From Strigops habroptila (lineage: Eukaryota; Chordata; Aves; Psittaciformes; Psittacidae): a DNA stretch of 64,000 nt. Location: NCBI RefSeq assembly GCF_004027225.2, contig NC_046360.1, forward strand, positions 1,724,001 to 1,788,000. The letters are read 5' to 3'. A program made the translations under genes and the position numbers. A model generated the notes under the pieces. It ran no database searches. It was not told where the DNA came from and saw only the letters and a list, made by a program, of their open reading frames with translations. Positions 11,901 through 25,371 of the stretch are shown here, one piece after another; the first letter of the stretch is position 1; each line of letters opens with the position of its first letter.

Positions 11901-14900
11901 AGCAAGGAGGAGTTTGCTGCGCTGCACCAGCGTGCAAAGAGCCCCGGGGAAACCTGTTTGTGAGTGTGAATCCCAAAGGATTCGGCTCCATCGCTGAATA
12001 TTTATGGCAGAGAGCTCGTCGGTGCTTTTCCCTGATTTATGGGCATGTCCCAAGGTGAAAAATGTAATTTTAAATTCACCATTCATCTCGTACAGCAGAA
12101 CACATGGAGAGGATCCTGCGGGAATTCAGATGAATCGGTGGAGGCGGTAGGAACTAAGATGTAACTCTCTCAGATGTTGCTTTAATCCCTTCCTCTGCCT
12201 CATTCCACGGACCCCACCACGTCCATAGAGCTGGAGGATGGGACGAAGGGCTCCCAGGGCCTGCTGGCACTGCTCTTTCCTTGGTGGGAAGGAAAATAAC
12301 CTCATTTTCCCCTTTACTAGGAAAATCTATCCAGAACCAGGCCCGTTCCCTGGTTCGGGGATTTTCTTTCTGCTGTGAGGGGTTTAAACCATGGAGTTGC
12401 TGAATTTCCCTCATGCTATAGAAATAAAGGAATCTGGAGAGGGAATTAACCATTGTGGCTGCCCCATCCCTGGCAGTGTTCAAGGCCAGGTTGGACACAG
12501 GGGCTTGGAGCAACCTGCTCTAGTGGAAGGTGTCCCTGCCCATGGCAGGGGTTGGAGCTGGAGGAACTTTAAGGTCCCTTCCAACACATAAAAGGAACTC
12601 TATTTCTCCAGCCACTCTGAGCATTAGAAGTGCCCCATTCTGGTGGCGCAGTTTTGGGCTATGAAGCGGCTCCAGGACCATGGGGTGAATGAAGATGTTG
12701 TGCCAGGATGATGCTGACACAGAGGCAGCGCCCCGGGAGCAGAGTGTGGGTCCAACCAGCGTTGCTGCCTGGTCCCTGTGGTCACCTCTGCTCAGCAATA
12801 ACACGTAACACGTAACCCAAGGAGCCTGCATCTTTCCAGTGGGATCAGCCTGGAAACCCAAGGGCTGAGGTGGGAAGTTTCATATGAACCAAATGGGTTT
12901 GATCTCCCCAGGCTGGGCTGGTTGAAGGCAAATCCCCCCCAGCTCAGCTGCAGCCTGGGGAGCAATTGACCCTCTGGTACCCTCGGGAATTGATCCCTGG
13001 AAAGCCCCAGCCTGTGCTGATCAACCCTGCAGCATCTATAAGAAGGGGGCAGGTTCTTCCCTGTGTTGGTTGTGATGAAGTTTGCCTGGAGGTTGGTGCT
13101 CAGCTGGGACAATCAGCAGGGATGCTCTGCTGAGGGCTCACACTGGCTTTGCTGGGAATGGGGCTGTGACCACTGTTGTTTCCCCCAGGGTGGGGGGCTG
13201 GAGGCGGGTTGGAGATGCTGAATTGGACACCAGGCAGGAGAGACCCTCTCTGAATGTTCCCAATGGAGCCGGGTTGAAGGTTTTGACTCTGCATAAAGCC
13301 CCTGAGCTAGTGGCTGGAGCTGGGAGGTGAGCTTGGAGCTACTGTGAGGGCCCTCAGCATCCTTGAGGCTGTGAGCACAGGAGCTTTGCTGGGGCAGATG
13401 CTGCTGGTGTTCGTCATTCTGGACCATGAGCTCCAGGTATGACCCTCTGTGTGATCCCTGTACTGGGAGGGGGCTGCAAAGATCCCAGGGAAACCTGTTG
13501 CATGTTTGAGCCTGGGAATAGCAGGGTGGTCCCTAAATATCATCCTAAATATCCTGGTTTGTTTCCCAGCTCCTTTCCAAAGGGCTATTGGCCGTGGCAC
13601 TGCTTGTGATGGGGGCTGATTTCTGAGTGCTGCAGGAGCAGTGCTGCAGGGATGGGGCAAAAGCAAGTCGGGTGGATGCCATCTCCTGCTTCTCATCTCA
13701 GCTGCAGTGCCCTCTAACTCTCACTGATGCTTACTCGGTGCCTCAAGCCCCCAGTGATGAAGCTCTGCATGCAGGAGCCTGGTGCTGCTCCTTGCCTCTC
13801 CCTTTGCAGTGGGAATTGTTATTCCCCTCGGGATTTACTGCTCCAGATACTATCTTTTCTAGTGGAAAGCTGTAGGAAACTCTTGCTCTCACCCCCTCCC
13901 ATGTGGCTCTGGGCAGAGGCAGGGCCTCCCATGGGAAAGGCGTGAAGCGGGTTGATGGTTCCTGCTGAGTAACCAGCATCTGCTCATCCCAAGCTTTCTT
14001 TGCTGCCTTGGGGACCAAAAGTGGTTCCTGCTGAGGAGAGACAGACCCCGGAGTGCTGCTGGATCCAAGCACCAGTGCTCCCCATGCTCCAAAGGGAACC
14101 CCCAAGACCTCAGCTGGGATTTGATGCCAAGAGCCACCTCTGCTCATAAATCCCTGGCTGGGTGACATCCTGTCTGTCATCTGCGGAAGGGCTCGAAGAC
14201 AAGAAACAAGTGACTAGATAAGGATGTCCTGGGCTGGGGTTCAACATAAAACAAAGTGCTGGTGCCCAGCAATCCCTCATCCCTGTGCCTGGAGCTGTCA
14301 GGGGCCTGTGACAGCTCCTGCACTGATCGAAACCACCAGTAAATCACCCATCACTTCCTGGGGTGAGCTGTCATCCTCCCCCGTGGATGGAGTGTTGGCA
14401 ACCGGTTGCATCATGCCTGCTGTGCAAAGGGTGTTTTCCAGGTGCTGGGGGGTGAGAAGGGGCGATGCTGGAGCCATATCCCAGCCCATGGGGGTGTGAT
14501 GCTCTCCTGCACGTCCCACTTGCGTTTCTGAGAACCTGACAGTGCTCTGCAGAGGGAGCACAGCCTGGGTTAAAAATGCTGCAGAACTGGAGCCAAATGG
14601 AGGTGGGGAATGTGCCGGGAATGCTGTGGGCAGCAGTACCAGGAGGGATGCTCTGTGTGCGAGCCTTGCTGCCTGCCACCTGTACAGGGATGTCCTGGCC
14701 CTGTCCTGCACATCCCGGCAGTGGGGTGCAGTGGGATACAGCGCATCCATCAACCAGCAGCATCACTTCCAGCCCTGGGACCACAGTGGGTTTCAGCAGC
14801 ACCCTCCCAGCGCAGGCAGGGCTGTGTGGAGCCCCGCTGGGTTCCCGTGCCCCGCTGCTATTTATAAGCCCCGCGTTGCACAAGGTTGGGACTGTTTTCA

Positions 14901-17900
14901 TTGTGATTGTATCAAACCAGCGAGCAGTCTATCCAACATCCTGTATGTGGGCTTTCTGTTTGTGCCATGAGTTCTCATTTCCACTCGGATTATGAGGCAG
15001 AAATGGGATATGGAGCTTGCTGCCGCGGTGAAGCCAAGAGCAGGAGGGATGAGCTCCCCACAGCCCACCCGTGGGAAAGGCAGGACTTGGTTATGCCGGG
15101 AGAAAAAGCCAGCCCTGGAGCAGGGCAGGGTTTGGGGCTGGGATATGCAGCGGGAGCCCCGTGTCGTGTCCTCACAGCTGAACCCAGCTCCTTTTCCAGC
15201 CGTTCCATGTGGTTTTTCCCCCGCAGCCCTGCCCAGGGCGAGGGAAAGCGCTGCTGGATGACGGAGAGAACTCCCCTGGAGAGGGAAAAGCTTCATGCAA
15301 TTTCTTCCACATTAAGTGTGACATCTGCTTTGGGATGAGTCAGGCGGGTTCCCACCACCCATACAGGAGAGGAGGGCGAGCACCCAGACCTGCTGGGCTT
15401 GGTCCTTCCGCCCTGGCTCTGCAGGGAGATGTTTAGGGGGTTATAATAAGCCTAAATCAACCCGTTTCTGTTACGGCTGAATGTAGAGCTCTAATTGCTC
15501 TGCTCGGTGTGGGTGGCTCTCTGTGCTTGGCAGGGACGTGATGGATGCTAAAGGCGCTGCTAGTTCTGGTGCCTGGAGCTGCCAGCCCCATGCACTGAGC
15601 TCTTCCCCACGGCTGCTCCTGCAGTGTTTGTGCACGGTCACTGTGCCTGGGAACAGGGTGTTTGTCCTCCCGGAGCCGCTGCTGTGTGCAGTGGTTTGCT
15701 GAGCAGGCGATGCTGAGCGCGTCGGAGGGAAACCCCAAACCGCAGCGCAGGGATATGACACTTTATCCCGAGTCAGCGTGTTTTTAACTTGCTAAACACA
15801 GGAATAAGTGTCTGAGCAGGATCCTGCATCCTGCCTGGCCTGAGGGAGCGGTGGCAGGTGCCCAGGAAAGGATTTGGTGTTGGGCAGTGGATGATGGACT
15901 GATCCTGCCCCTTGGTGCTTACTGTCACTGCAGCACAGCATCACTGTGATTGCACCCCAAGGCCAGCCCTTGGCAAGGAACATCCGTGGCTGAGCATCCC
16001 CAGTTGCCACACACCCTGTGGTGGTTTTGGGGGGCCCCCGGCTCCCATCTCACTGCCTGTCACATCCATGGGCTGTGTGCAGTTGGTGCTGCCTGGGCTG
16101 TGCATCTCTTCAGGCCTCATTCAGGAGCTGGTCTGCAGTCGCACTGTTTGTCTCCCAGCACAAGGGAGATAACATTAATTAGTGGTTATTCTCCTCCCGT
16201 TGCTGGCTCGGCCTGCAGGATGCTTTGTGGCTGTATTTACAGCCCCTCAAGGATAATGAATTAATCCTAATTAATTACCCTTAATGTCGGCACATCTTTC
16301 TGCAGGGGAGACTGGGTGAACAAGCTGGTGGCAAACCCAGGGCAGCGCTGGTGCTGCTCGAACCAGTGCTGGGGTGTCCTGATGGAGCAATTCCTGCTCC
16401 TTCCCCAGGCAGCATCGCCCCAAAACTTCCTTGTGCTTCAAGGCGATGCCTTCACACCCCATCCCTGTGCTGGCTTTTATCCCAGCTGGGTTAAACATGG
16501 GCTGAGGAGTGTGGAGGTTGTGCAGGGGGGGAGAGGATCTTCTCAGTGCCACATCAAGCGTGGGGTTATCCAAACCTCCTGCTTCATGTGGGCTCTTGAT
16601 CCTGGTCTCCTCCCTCTTTGGGGCCAGGCTCCCCCTGAACCCCATCCCTGCATCCAGCCTCACCCATCATCCTACATGGGGGAACCTGGTGCTTCTCTCA
16701 TCCCCCTGATGTTCCCCCAAAGGCTTTATTACCATGTGTTGAAGGGGTTAGGGTGTGCTGGGGCTGCTGTGCAGGCTGGGGGTGCCGCTGGAAGCAGCTG
16801 CTGCATCCTGGTGCTAATGAAAGCCACCGGGAAAAGCAGCCCCGAGCAGCAGCGGCAGCGTTTGGGAGCCAGATCTGACGAAGGGAAGTGACTCAACGTC
16901 TTGGAAGGAGTTGGGGGTGGTGGTGGGGGAGCAGCGGAGGACAGGGCTTGACCCGGGGTGGGGACAGCACAGCGGGGTGCTGGCAGCCACCTGCCTCCCT
17001 TTGGGGCTCCCTGGCTGGGACCAGCATCACTGCGGAGCCGTCCGTGCTCCGTTATCCCTCGCTCAGGCACCGAGCTCCCGGCTGGGGGGGACGGGACAGG
17101 AAAGGAGGCCCCTTGGGAAGCAGCTTCCTCTCGCTGGGTCGTGGCCAGCATTCCCAGCTCCCGGTGTCACACCCTCTCCCAGCTGTTGCTGCCGGAGCAT
17201 CGTGCTGCCAAGAGAGCCCCGGCGATGGATGCTCCGTGACTCCTTCCCCTCCCCTCGCCCTTAAAGCCGGCGGGGAGCGAGCGGTGCTGTGCCTGCAGCA
17301 GGGGCCATACGGAGCCTTCAGCTCAGCAGCTCCTCTTCCTCGCCAGCCACGGGGTGACCCTGGTACCCCGACATCATCCTCCCCGGCACGGAGCATGGCA
17401 CTGCATGAGGTATTGGGAGAGGTCACCGGGATGCTCAAGATACTGGGGGAATTGGGGTGTGTTAGTGCGGGAGAGGATGGGATGGGTCCCAGCCCATGCA
17501 GCCTGCCCCACCAGAACCATGTTTCTCATGGGTTTTACTGCTTTTGGGAGTGAACTGCGTTTATTGCTGCCGAGGGGATGCTTTGCCCAGCACATTGGGG
17601 TGCAAAGGGTTTGCATCCCACTGGGGACCTGCTGCATGCCACAAGCATGGCACACTGCATCACTGGCTCCTGTTCCATCCTGGGGTCTCGGGAGCGGGAT
17701 GCCAGCGTGCCGGTCACGAGCCGCCCGGGTTGGCACATCCCGGAGCGGTGCAGACGTCTGTGCTTTTTGTGTCTCTTCTCCTTTCCCCGCGCTGGACTCG
17801 TCGAACATCAGCACATTTCCTCCTGATTCAGCCACGGGGGATGTTGCAACTCGGTGTTGTGCAAAGAGCAGCAATTCCTCTTTTGGCTCCTGTGGGAGCT

Positions 17901-19290
17901 CGGCCATGTGCAGCCGGGGTAATGTCCCCACCTGCACCGGGCATGGTGGTGGCCGCAGATGGCATCGCTCCTCAACGGGTATTGCCACTGTCCCCACTCC
18001 GGTGGCAGTTTTCTGGTTGCAGTGCCACCAGCTCTGAGGAAATCGGGATTTCTCCCTTGTGGATGAAGCTGGGAGGCAGAGAACACACCGATGCTGGTGA
18101 TGGATCAGCTCTGCCCCAGGGTTACTGCTGGCTCTGGCTGAATGTGATGCTCCTGGTGCAGGTGCACACTGATGGATTTGGGTCCAGTCACTGCATGTAC
18201 ATGTATTTTTATTGTCTGTCTCCCTCTGGATGAGTGTCTCTGGCTCGGAACGGAGATCTGTGGCCATCCAGGCTCAGTCCTTGCTGGATCACGATATGCA
18301 CCATGCGCACCACAGGCAATCACCATCACTTGCTGGTGCTTGGTGCTGCCCTTCTGCTTGGGGTCCCAGTGCAAACCAGGATGGGCTGATTCATTACTGG
18401 GATCAGCGGCTGGATCCAGATCCACCTCGGTGCATAGGGCCCGGGGGGATGAGTAGCTGGGAACAGGCAGGACCTGGCCAGTGTGCCAGAGGGGACAGCA
18501 TGGTGATGGGTGGGGAATGAGCTCCCCTTCTGCCATGCACCCCAGGGATGGCTTTAGGTTACCCCTCTTCCTGTGTGTTTGATCTAGGAGCATCCCAAGT
18601 GATGGGGCAGGGACATGGGGGTCTGGGAAGCAGGGATGTGGGGCAGCCTGAGGTGGAATGCCCCATCCCGTATCACAGAGCACCCTTGGGCAACGAGACC
18701 ACTGGGAAGGGTTGCTTGAGGGGCCCCATGGGACTCCTGTGCAGGCAGCACAGGGGCCATGGTGGATGGGACACAGCACAAAGGGCAGCCGGTTGCCTCA
18801 TCCCCTTTCTGTGTCCAGCTGAACCATGCAAAAAGGCTCCTTTCCCCAAGTCCCCACATCCTGCCACAGAGCATCGCTTCCCCTTCCCAAGTGCTGCCCA
18901 TCTCCGTGCTGAGCCCATAAACCAGCTGCTTGTGTTGGTTTATTCCTCATCCTCCCATCAGCAATACATGTGTTGTGCCCTTCTCTGGGCAGGAAAGCTC
19001 AGCAACATTCCAAGGAGCTTCCACTGGGATGCTGAAGCCATGTAACCCTGGGGTTGTTTGCACTGTAGCCCTAAGGAGGTGATAGAAGAAGCAGAGATGT
19101 GCTCCAAATCCCAAGCTCAGGTAAATGCCTTTAGGTTTATATATATAGATACGAATTCTTCTAGGTTTGTGTATTTGGGAGGGAGGGTTCGGCTGCAGGA
19201 TGGAAATCATTGCTTTTCCCAAAGGCTTGGCAACAAGTTGAGGTTTTTTGCTGCCCTGTTGTTATAAAGTGGGTTTGGGTTTGGCACGAT
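8931..19290. other. Noncoding DNA between CR1 copies
   Basis: One short CR1 fragment (12.45 kb) lies inside. AT-rich blocks at 9300-9545 and 10020-10320 stand out from the G-rich background. A moderately CpG-rich stretch is at 17030-17290 (possible distal promoter or exon). No coding exon recognised. Confidence 0.6.
12454..12588 (+). repeat. Short CR1 3'-end fragment
   Basis: Strongly 5'-truncated copy: starts at TGTGGCTGCCCCATCCCTGG and ends AAGGTCCCTTCCAACACA. The terminal ATTCTATG tail is missing. Confidence 0.9.
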
Positions 19291-19362
19291 GGGTGGTGGT
19301 GGCCTCCAGGGTCCCAATGCGCACCATAGCACGCATTGGGACCCTGGAGGCCACCACCACCC
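19291..19362. repeat. Perfect inverted repeat: 31-bp arms, 10-nt loop
   Basis: Left arm 19291-19321 (GGGTGGTGGTGGCC...CAATGCG) is the exact reverse complement of 19332-19362; the loop is CACCATAGCA. Outside the arms the symmetry decays at once. No transposon signature is seen around it. Confidence 0.95.
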
Positions 19363-20140
19363 CTCATCCTCACCCAAAATCCCTATTTTTACCTATTTTC
19401 CATCAAATCCCCATCTATTTCAGGCAAGAGCTTTGCAGCCTTCACTAATGGGGTCTCCCACAGTGTTTTTCCATGTGGGAAAGGAACCGGGTGTGAATTT
19501 GAAGCGGGGGGAGGAATGTCCTTCTAGTATCCCCTTAGGAGGGACAAGGAGAACAGGGGGGCTTTTCTTTGCTGTGCTGATCAGCATGCAGCTGGGTGAG
19601 CAGCATGCAGCTGCGAGTGGAGGATGCTCCTAAGGATCCAGGGTGACTTTCTCACATGATGGGGGCTGAGATTTGCTTGTCCCCCATCCTTGGCAGCAGA
19701 AGGGACAGAACTATTTCCTTTTTCCTTGGTTTCCTTCCTCTTTTGTACCCTCAAAATCCGGAGTTGGTTGAGAGCAGCCCTGCAGGTGGCATGTTTTGCA
19801 TCTATATCTTGTCCCTGAGGCTTGTGCTGTCTTTGTCCCTGAGCAGCCATGGTAAATCCCAGGTCATAGTTAGGGACTCGCTGAGCTGATGTGATGGAAT
19901 GGGGAGGATGCTCTGAAAAAGGGAGTTTTATTGGTCTTTTTATTGCCTGTAAAGTGCCAGGAGAGCCTGGGATTAATAACAACCCAGATATAAAAATATA
20001 TATAAAAATAAGACAAGAAGAGGATATGAAAGAACTTTTATTATTTCAGAAGCAGGTTGAGTCATTTTAAGCAGCACAGCAACACAAACTGCCCTTTTTA
20101 AAGGGAATCTTTGCTTGTATAGGTAAAAATGCCCAATACT

Positions 20141-20516
20141 GCCTGGAGAAGAGAAGCCTCTGGGGGGACCTTGTAACAGTCTTCCAATACCTAAAGGGGC
20201 CAACAAGAAACCTGGAGAGGGGCTTCGGACAAGGGCCTGTGGGGACAGGATGAGGGCAATGGCTTTAACCTGCCAGAGGGGAGATTGAGATGAGCTCTGA
20301 GGCAGAAGCTCTTCCCTGTGAGGGTGCTGAGGCGCTGGCACAGACTTTTCCCAGAGAAGCTGTGGCTGCCCCATCCCTGGCAGTGTTCAAGGCCAGGTTG
20401 GACACAGGGGCTTGGAGCAACCTGCTCTAGTGGAAGGTGTCCCTGCCCATGGCAGGGGGTTGGAGCCGGATGAGTTTTAAGGTCCCTTCAATCCAAACCA
20501 TGTTGTTATTCTATGA
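20141..20516 (+). repeat. CR1 LINE 3'-end fragment (longer copy)
   Basis: Starts in the CTGGAGAAGAGAAG...ACCTTGTAACAGTCTTCC region and runs to TCCAAACCATG...ATTCTATGAC. It carries a small substitution (CACAGACTTTTCCCAGAG in place of CACAGGGTGCCCAGAG) relative to the other copies. Confidence 0.92.
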
Positions 20517-22629
20517 CTTTCTTCTTTAATCCTCAACCCTTCCCAAGAACAGAAAGTTTGGGGAGCAAAGAGTCAGGCTTTTACTAACGGGGTTGCTCTT
20601 CGCAACCCAGGCACTTTGTGCGGGGAAGGGCAGGTTCCTTTGCCCAGCTCCTGCAGCAGTTTCACCCTTGCATGACCTGTGCTTTGAGGTTGAACCCCAG
20701 TTTCTGGCTGGATTTGGGTGTTCTCTCCAACAGGGTGACCCCACGCTGTGATGGGGAAGAGCGTGTGGAGACCCATCCTGTCCCATCCCATCCCGACCCG
20801 TCCTGCCCTGCGCAGCCTGGCAGGCTCTGCCCAGACAAACACTGACTCATGCTGTTATTCTGTCCCACCCTGGGCACAGCCGGAGTTTTTAAGGCTGCCT
20901 TTTCCAGCTATTCCCGGTTTTTTCTCCCCTGTTCACATGGGCTGGGAACGGAGCCGTAGCTGGTATGCAGGGAGCAGCCGGGGATGCTGAAGGCAGATGG
21001 GAATGGGGGTCCTGGCAGAGTGAGGAGCCAAGGGCTGCTCCATGGAAGTGAAACCGGGATGCATCTGAGTGCCATGGGTGCAGGTAGGGCTTGGACTTCC
21101 CCACCACCCCGCCTTGGAGCAGAGCTCGGTGCCTCAGTTTCCCCGATGGGAACTGGCTTTGTTCCTTCCCTTTGCCTTGGGGGTCCCCTGCTGCTGGTGG
21201 GAGATGCCAGCCTGAATCCTCGCTGGCAGGAGCCCATGTGCTCGGTGTTAGGTTGATGTGGATGCTCAGCATGCTGCTGCTGCCTCTCCCTTTGTATCCT
21301 GCATCCCTGTCCCCTTCTCATCCAGCTGGAACTGGACAGAGGGTTCAGGGATGGGTGGCAGGGCTGGGAATGTGGCTGGGAAGCAGGTTTTGGGCAGGCC
21401 AGGGGTCTGGGTTTTGCAGTGGTGTGGTCGGAGCTCCGTTGTGATGGGCATGTGGCTGGTTCACACCAAGGGCTGGGGCTCCATCCCCTGGGCATCCTTG
21501 TAGGGATGCTGCGCAGCATCTCTCCCAGCGGAAGCTGTTGCCATGGCAATTACTGGTTAAAAGAAAGGTGAATTGGAGCTGGGTGCCCAGAGACGCTTTC
21601 CCATTCCTCTTGTTTCCTTGCTCCCCTGAGTGCTGGCAGTCAATCTCTCATGCATCTCAGTGGGAGATGCCACTGCAAGGCTGGATGCTGGATCCCACCA
21701 AGATGCTGGATCCTTCCCATTTAACACTGGGCTGGGAAAATGTGGGTGCCAGAGGGATGGATGGGGTGGCCTCAGGTGCCAGTTTGGGATGGGTCATGCA
21801 CCCATCTTCCCTAGGGCATGCTTCCACTGACAGCAATGGGAGTTTGCTGTGCTCAGGATCCATTCCACAGGATGGGATTCGAGCTTGACCACAGCAATAA
21901 GTTCCCATGGAACTGGGACCAGTGTCTGCTGTGGGGGAATCCAGTGCTGCAGGTCCAGGGGGATATCGAGATGCTGCTTCTCCCCGTGCCCTTCCCAAAG
22001 CTCCTCAGATGAGCGACCATGTGTTCCCCCCAAACATCTGCCTGCAATTCCCATCTCCGGGATCGGGGCTGCGTGGGCAGCCTGGCTGCTCCCACGTGTG
22101 CCGGAGGAAGCGGGTTTGGGGTTTGGGACCTCAAAGTGCTGCTGGGAAGGAGGGGAATGCTCAAGTGAGACAAAGGCAGAGCAGCTGCAGGGGCTGGCAG
22201 GGATTGCAGAGCCCACCCTGGCCATCCGCCTGCTTCCCAGGGGAGGTGTCCTGTCTCCACATCTCCTTTGCACCCTGAGGATGCTCTGAGGTGGGACAAG
22301 CACCAACCCAAGGGCACCCCCAGTTTCCCCAGTGCTGGGGGAGTGCTTGTGGGGCCCTGTGCACAAGCATACGCTGGTCCCATCCCAATTTCAGAGCATC
22401 ATGCGGGTAAAAGCGTGATGCACTTTGACAGCTCAGGCAGGATCTGGTGTGCTCAAAAGCTGGTCTGTTCGTTTGATTTGATTTCATTTGATTACTTTTC
22501 TCCCTCAACCTGTATCAGTGCTTCAATAAGAGCATTGCCTGCAGGCATCAGGGAGGCAGAAGGCAGGAAACCTGTTTGTCTATAAATGCCTGGTGCAGGC
22601 AGCACCCACCGCCAGGGTGCTGAGCATCC
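20517..22629. other. Noncoding DNA upstream of the CMKLR1 CpG cluster
   Basis: G/C-rich, with GATGCTGGATCC-like short direct repeats near 21680-21715. Nothing else recognised. Confidence 0.6.
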
Positions 22630-22970
22630 CTTGTCCTCCTCGGACACGGCCGCATCCCGCCATGCGGATCCGGCCGTTTCCCTGTAGCCCCGGTCACATC
22701 CGTCCCCCGCCCGTCTGTGCTGGCCACGGAAGAGCTTTCGCCCAGAAAAACTGGATTTGAACATTTTCTGCTGTTCTCTCCGTTTCCTGTTGCCTTCCCA
22801 AGAACAACATTCCTGACCTCATCCTCCCCCGGTGCGCGCCGGGATGCTGGCGATGCGTGAGCCGCCCATCGGGAATCCCACCCCGGCGCCCACGGGCCGG
22901 ACTCAGCCTTCCCTGGGTACCAAGACAAATACAGCTGCGGGAATGACGGGGCCGGCGGCGGCTGGCTGCA
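22630..22970. promoter_or_regulatory. CpG-rich cluster, candidate CMKLR1 promoter or 5' exon region
   Basis: Roughly 30 CpG dinucleotides lie in about 330 bp (for example GGTGCGCGCCGGG, CCCGGCGCCCACGGGCCGG, GGGGCCGGCGGCGG), while flanking DNA is CpG-poor. It sits 2.4 kb upstream of the CMKLR1 acceptor. No TATA box or confident donor was recognised; GG/GTACCA near 22916 and GG/GTAGAT near 22986 are weak possibilities. The link to CMKLR1 is inferred from position only. Confidence 0.4.
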
Positions 22971-25348
22971 CAGAGAGGCTATTTTGGGTAGATCCTGTGC
23001 TCATGTTTGTTGAGGTAGGAGGACAGAGATGAATAGACCAAATGCAGAGCAAGTGGTTTTGGCTTGAGACGGGTATTTGCAACCCAGAGAGGAGTGTTGG
23101 AACGCTCTTATGATTGTGGCTTTGTCTTTAATTCCAGACTTTGGGATTTTTCTGCAGTGAGAAATGGGAGGTTTCCTGCAGTCATCCCGCAGGCGCTCTG
23201 GTTTTGGGAAGGTTTGGGGAGGCAGGTGGGAATTTGTTGGATGATTTCCCACCAGGTCTGTGCTCCAGCTCCTGGTGCCTGGAGACATCCTGGGAGGTTC
23301 ATGGTGGGTTTGGCAGCTCCCTGCCCATTGCCTTGGGATTTGTGATGGCTCCATATGAGCCTTGGAAACCAACCCATCATCTGCCATGGGGAAATAGAGC
23401 CCTGCTGCTGCTCTCTCTGGCCATCCTCATCCTGAGTGGGAACCAGGGCCAGCCCTGGTAGAGGTTGGGGGTTCTTTTTGCCCCACTTACCTTGTCTGTC
23501 TGCCTTGAGAAGTGCAGCAAACATGGGGTCTGGCTGGCTTCATGGTGGTGAGGGGCAGGGGTCCATCCCCCAGGTCCTTTGCTCACCCTGTGGGTGGCCC
23601 CATGGTGGCAATGACAGGCTGGTGGCGTTTCTTGGGAGCTTCTTCCCCAAAAAGAGCAAAAACGCAGAGGAACTTGCTGTCTCTGGATGAGGATGGAAGG
23701 ATGGGATGCTATAGGGCGGGATGCTCTGTGCTTCCCTTCTGCAACTGCCTTTGGAAAGGTGATGACGAGAAACCTGCTGGTCCATAAAGGCAGCGGTGGG
23801 AATAGCTCATTACCCAGGAACATGAACAGTCAGCGCTGTAGGAGCCAGTTCTGCTGATGATACTTCACCGGATCATCAGCTTTAATTCATCCTTTTGATG
23901 ATCAAGGTTTTGATGGGTCAAGGCCTTCTCCCAGCTCAGGCTAATTCACAAGCTTTGCACTAAAACCTTATTTATTCTGGCCACTTCTCCTGTCTGGGAG
24001 CGCGGGAAGGGGGGAGGCCATGGGGCTGTGATTTAAGCCCCTGGCCGGTGGGAGCGGTGGGAGCAGCAGCAATTGCAGGAAGGAACAGGAGGAAAAGCCC
24101 AGGGAGAAACAATAGGTTACAACACAAACACCACAGGGAGCTCAAAGCAGGGCTGGTGGGGAGGGTGATGCTCAGGGGGGGACCTTTGAGTCCTGAAAGA
24201 GGAGGGTCCAGCCTGGATGGGCAGAGCCATGTCCCTCCTGCAAGGACAAGTTTGGGTGCGATGCCTGTGCTGGGGCTTTGCTATTCGGCTCTGGTGGCTC
24301 TTGGCATTAACCCACTGTGATTGTTCACACGGGATTGGTTTAATCCATTTAACACAGGTCTCTAAGTGCCTGGTGGAGGTCGGATCCTGACCATGGCAAA
24401 TGGTGCTGCTGGTTGTTGCAATTAACTTTTTAAAGCATGCTGGGCACCGATTTAATCAGAGAAATAACAGTGGGAGAGCCCAGGCACCTCACTCGTATTT
24501 ATGGCTTTGATTATTTGTAGTAACATTACTGTGGGCTTGATTGTAGGGTTCTGTGCATGTACCTCCTGATGCTGGTTTGCACCGGATGCTGGTGCTGAGT
24601 GCACGGTACAGGATTGCTGTGCTGCACAGGGTTAAATCACTGCATGGCAAAGTCTATTTCCTCCCTTAACCCCACATCCGAGGGGGAATGGCCTTTTGTT
24701 TAATCTCAGCTTTAATGTTACAGCTCTGTCCCTAGACCTGTGTGGAAGGAGCCGCCTGTGTGCTGTGGGACACTGAACTGCTGCTACTCCCCAAATCCCA
24801 CCGGGCATCTGCTGGAGAGGAGAGGTGAGAGCATGTGACACCAATTCCACAGTGGGGCCAGTGGTGAGCTGCTTGCTGGGTTTTCAGTCCAATCTGGGGT
24901 GCTCAGGAGAAAGGAAGAGCAGAGCCGTAATACTTTGCAGATTGGAAGGGCTCAGAGCTGTTAATGGGCTGTTAATAAGTAGCATCCTCATTTTAACCCT
25001 GGAAGTAGGCGGGTAAGAGGCGTTTTTTGCAGGATGAGGCTACAGCCACATCCTGGAGGAGACAAGGGGCTGAATCATGTCCTGCAGCTCAGGGAGCTGA
25101 TGGCTCTTGGTTGGGAGGTGGAAATCCAGTGAGAGCCACAGGAGCATCTTCCTCCATGGCCTGCAACAGGGTTCCCATGGGATTCCCTATACACGTGTGC
25201 TCCATTCCCTGTCTTCATGGCCCCTCATGCCCGTGCAGGTTGGGGGGCTGGTGTCCCTTGTGTGGGCTGTGCTCACTGTGATTAACACCATGTGTTTGCT
25301 CAGCAGAAGCACAGAGAAGCATCACCACCAGCCAGCGCAGGACTGGCC
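22971..25348. other. CMKLR1: Probable CMKLR1 5' intron
   Basis: Sequence between the CpG cluster and the acceptor of the coding exon; no coding frame. Intron status is inferred from the acceptor at 25368. Confidence 0.45.
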
Positions 25349-25368
25349 GGGCTGTGGTTTGTGTTCAG
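25349..25368 (+). other. CMKLR1: Splice acceptor in front of the CMKLR1 coding exon
   Basis: The stretch reads GGGCTGTGGTTTGTGTTCAG and is followed by ATA and the start codon. This is a T/G-rich tract ending in CAG, as expected where a noncoding 5' exon joins the single coding exon. Human CMKLR1 has the same design (5' UTR exons, then one coding exon). The partner donor was not identified. Confidence 0.7.
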
Positions 25369-25371
25369 ATA

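Noticed and set aside
17030-17290. Moderately CpG-rich stretch as a separate gene promoter
   Set aside because: CpG density is modest and no exon or donor could be tied to it; left as a note only.
17374-18267. 297-aa frame on the - strand, the longest non-exonic frame in this part
   Set aside because: No recognisable domain and overlapping frames of similar size on the other strand. G/C-rich DNA low in stop codons explains it.
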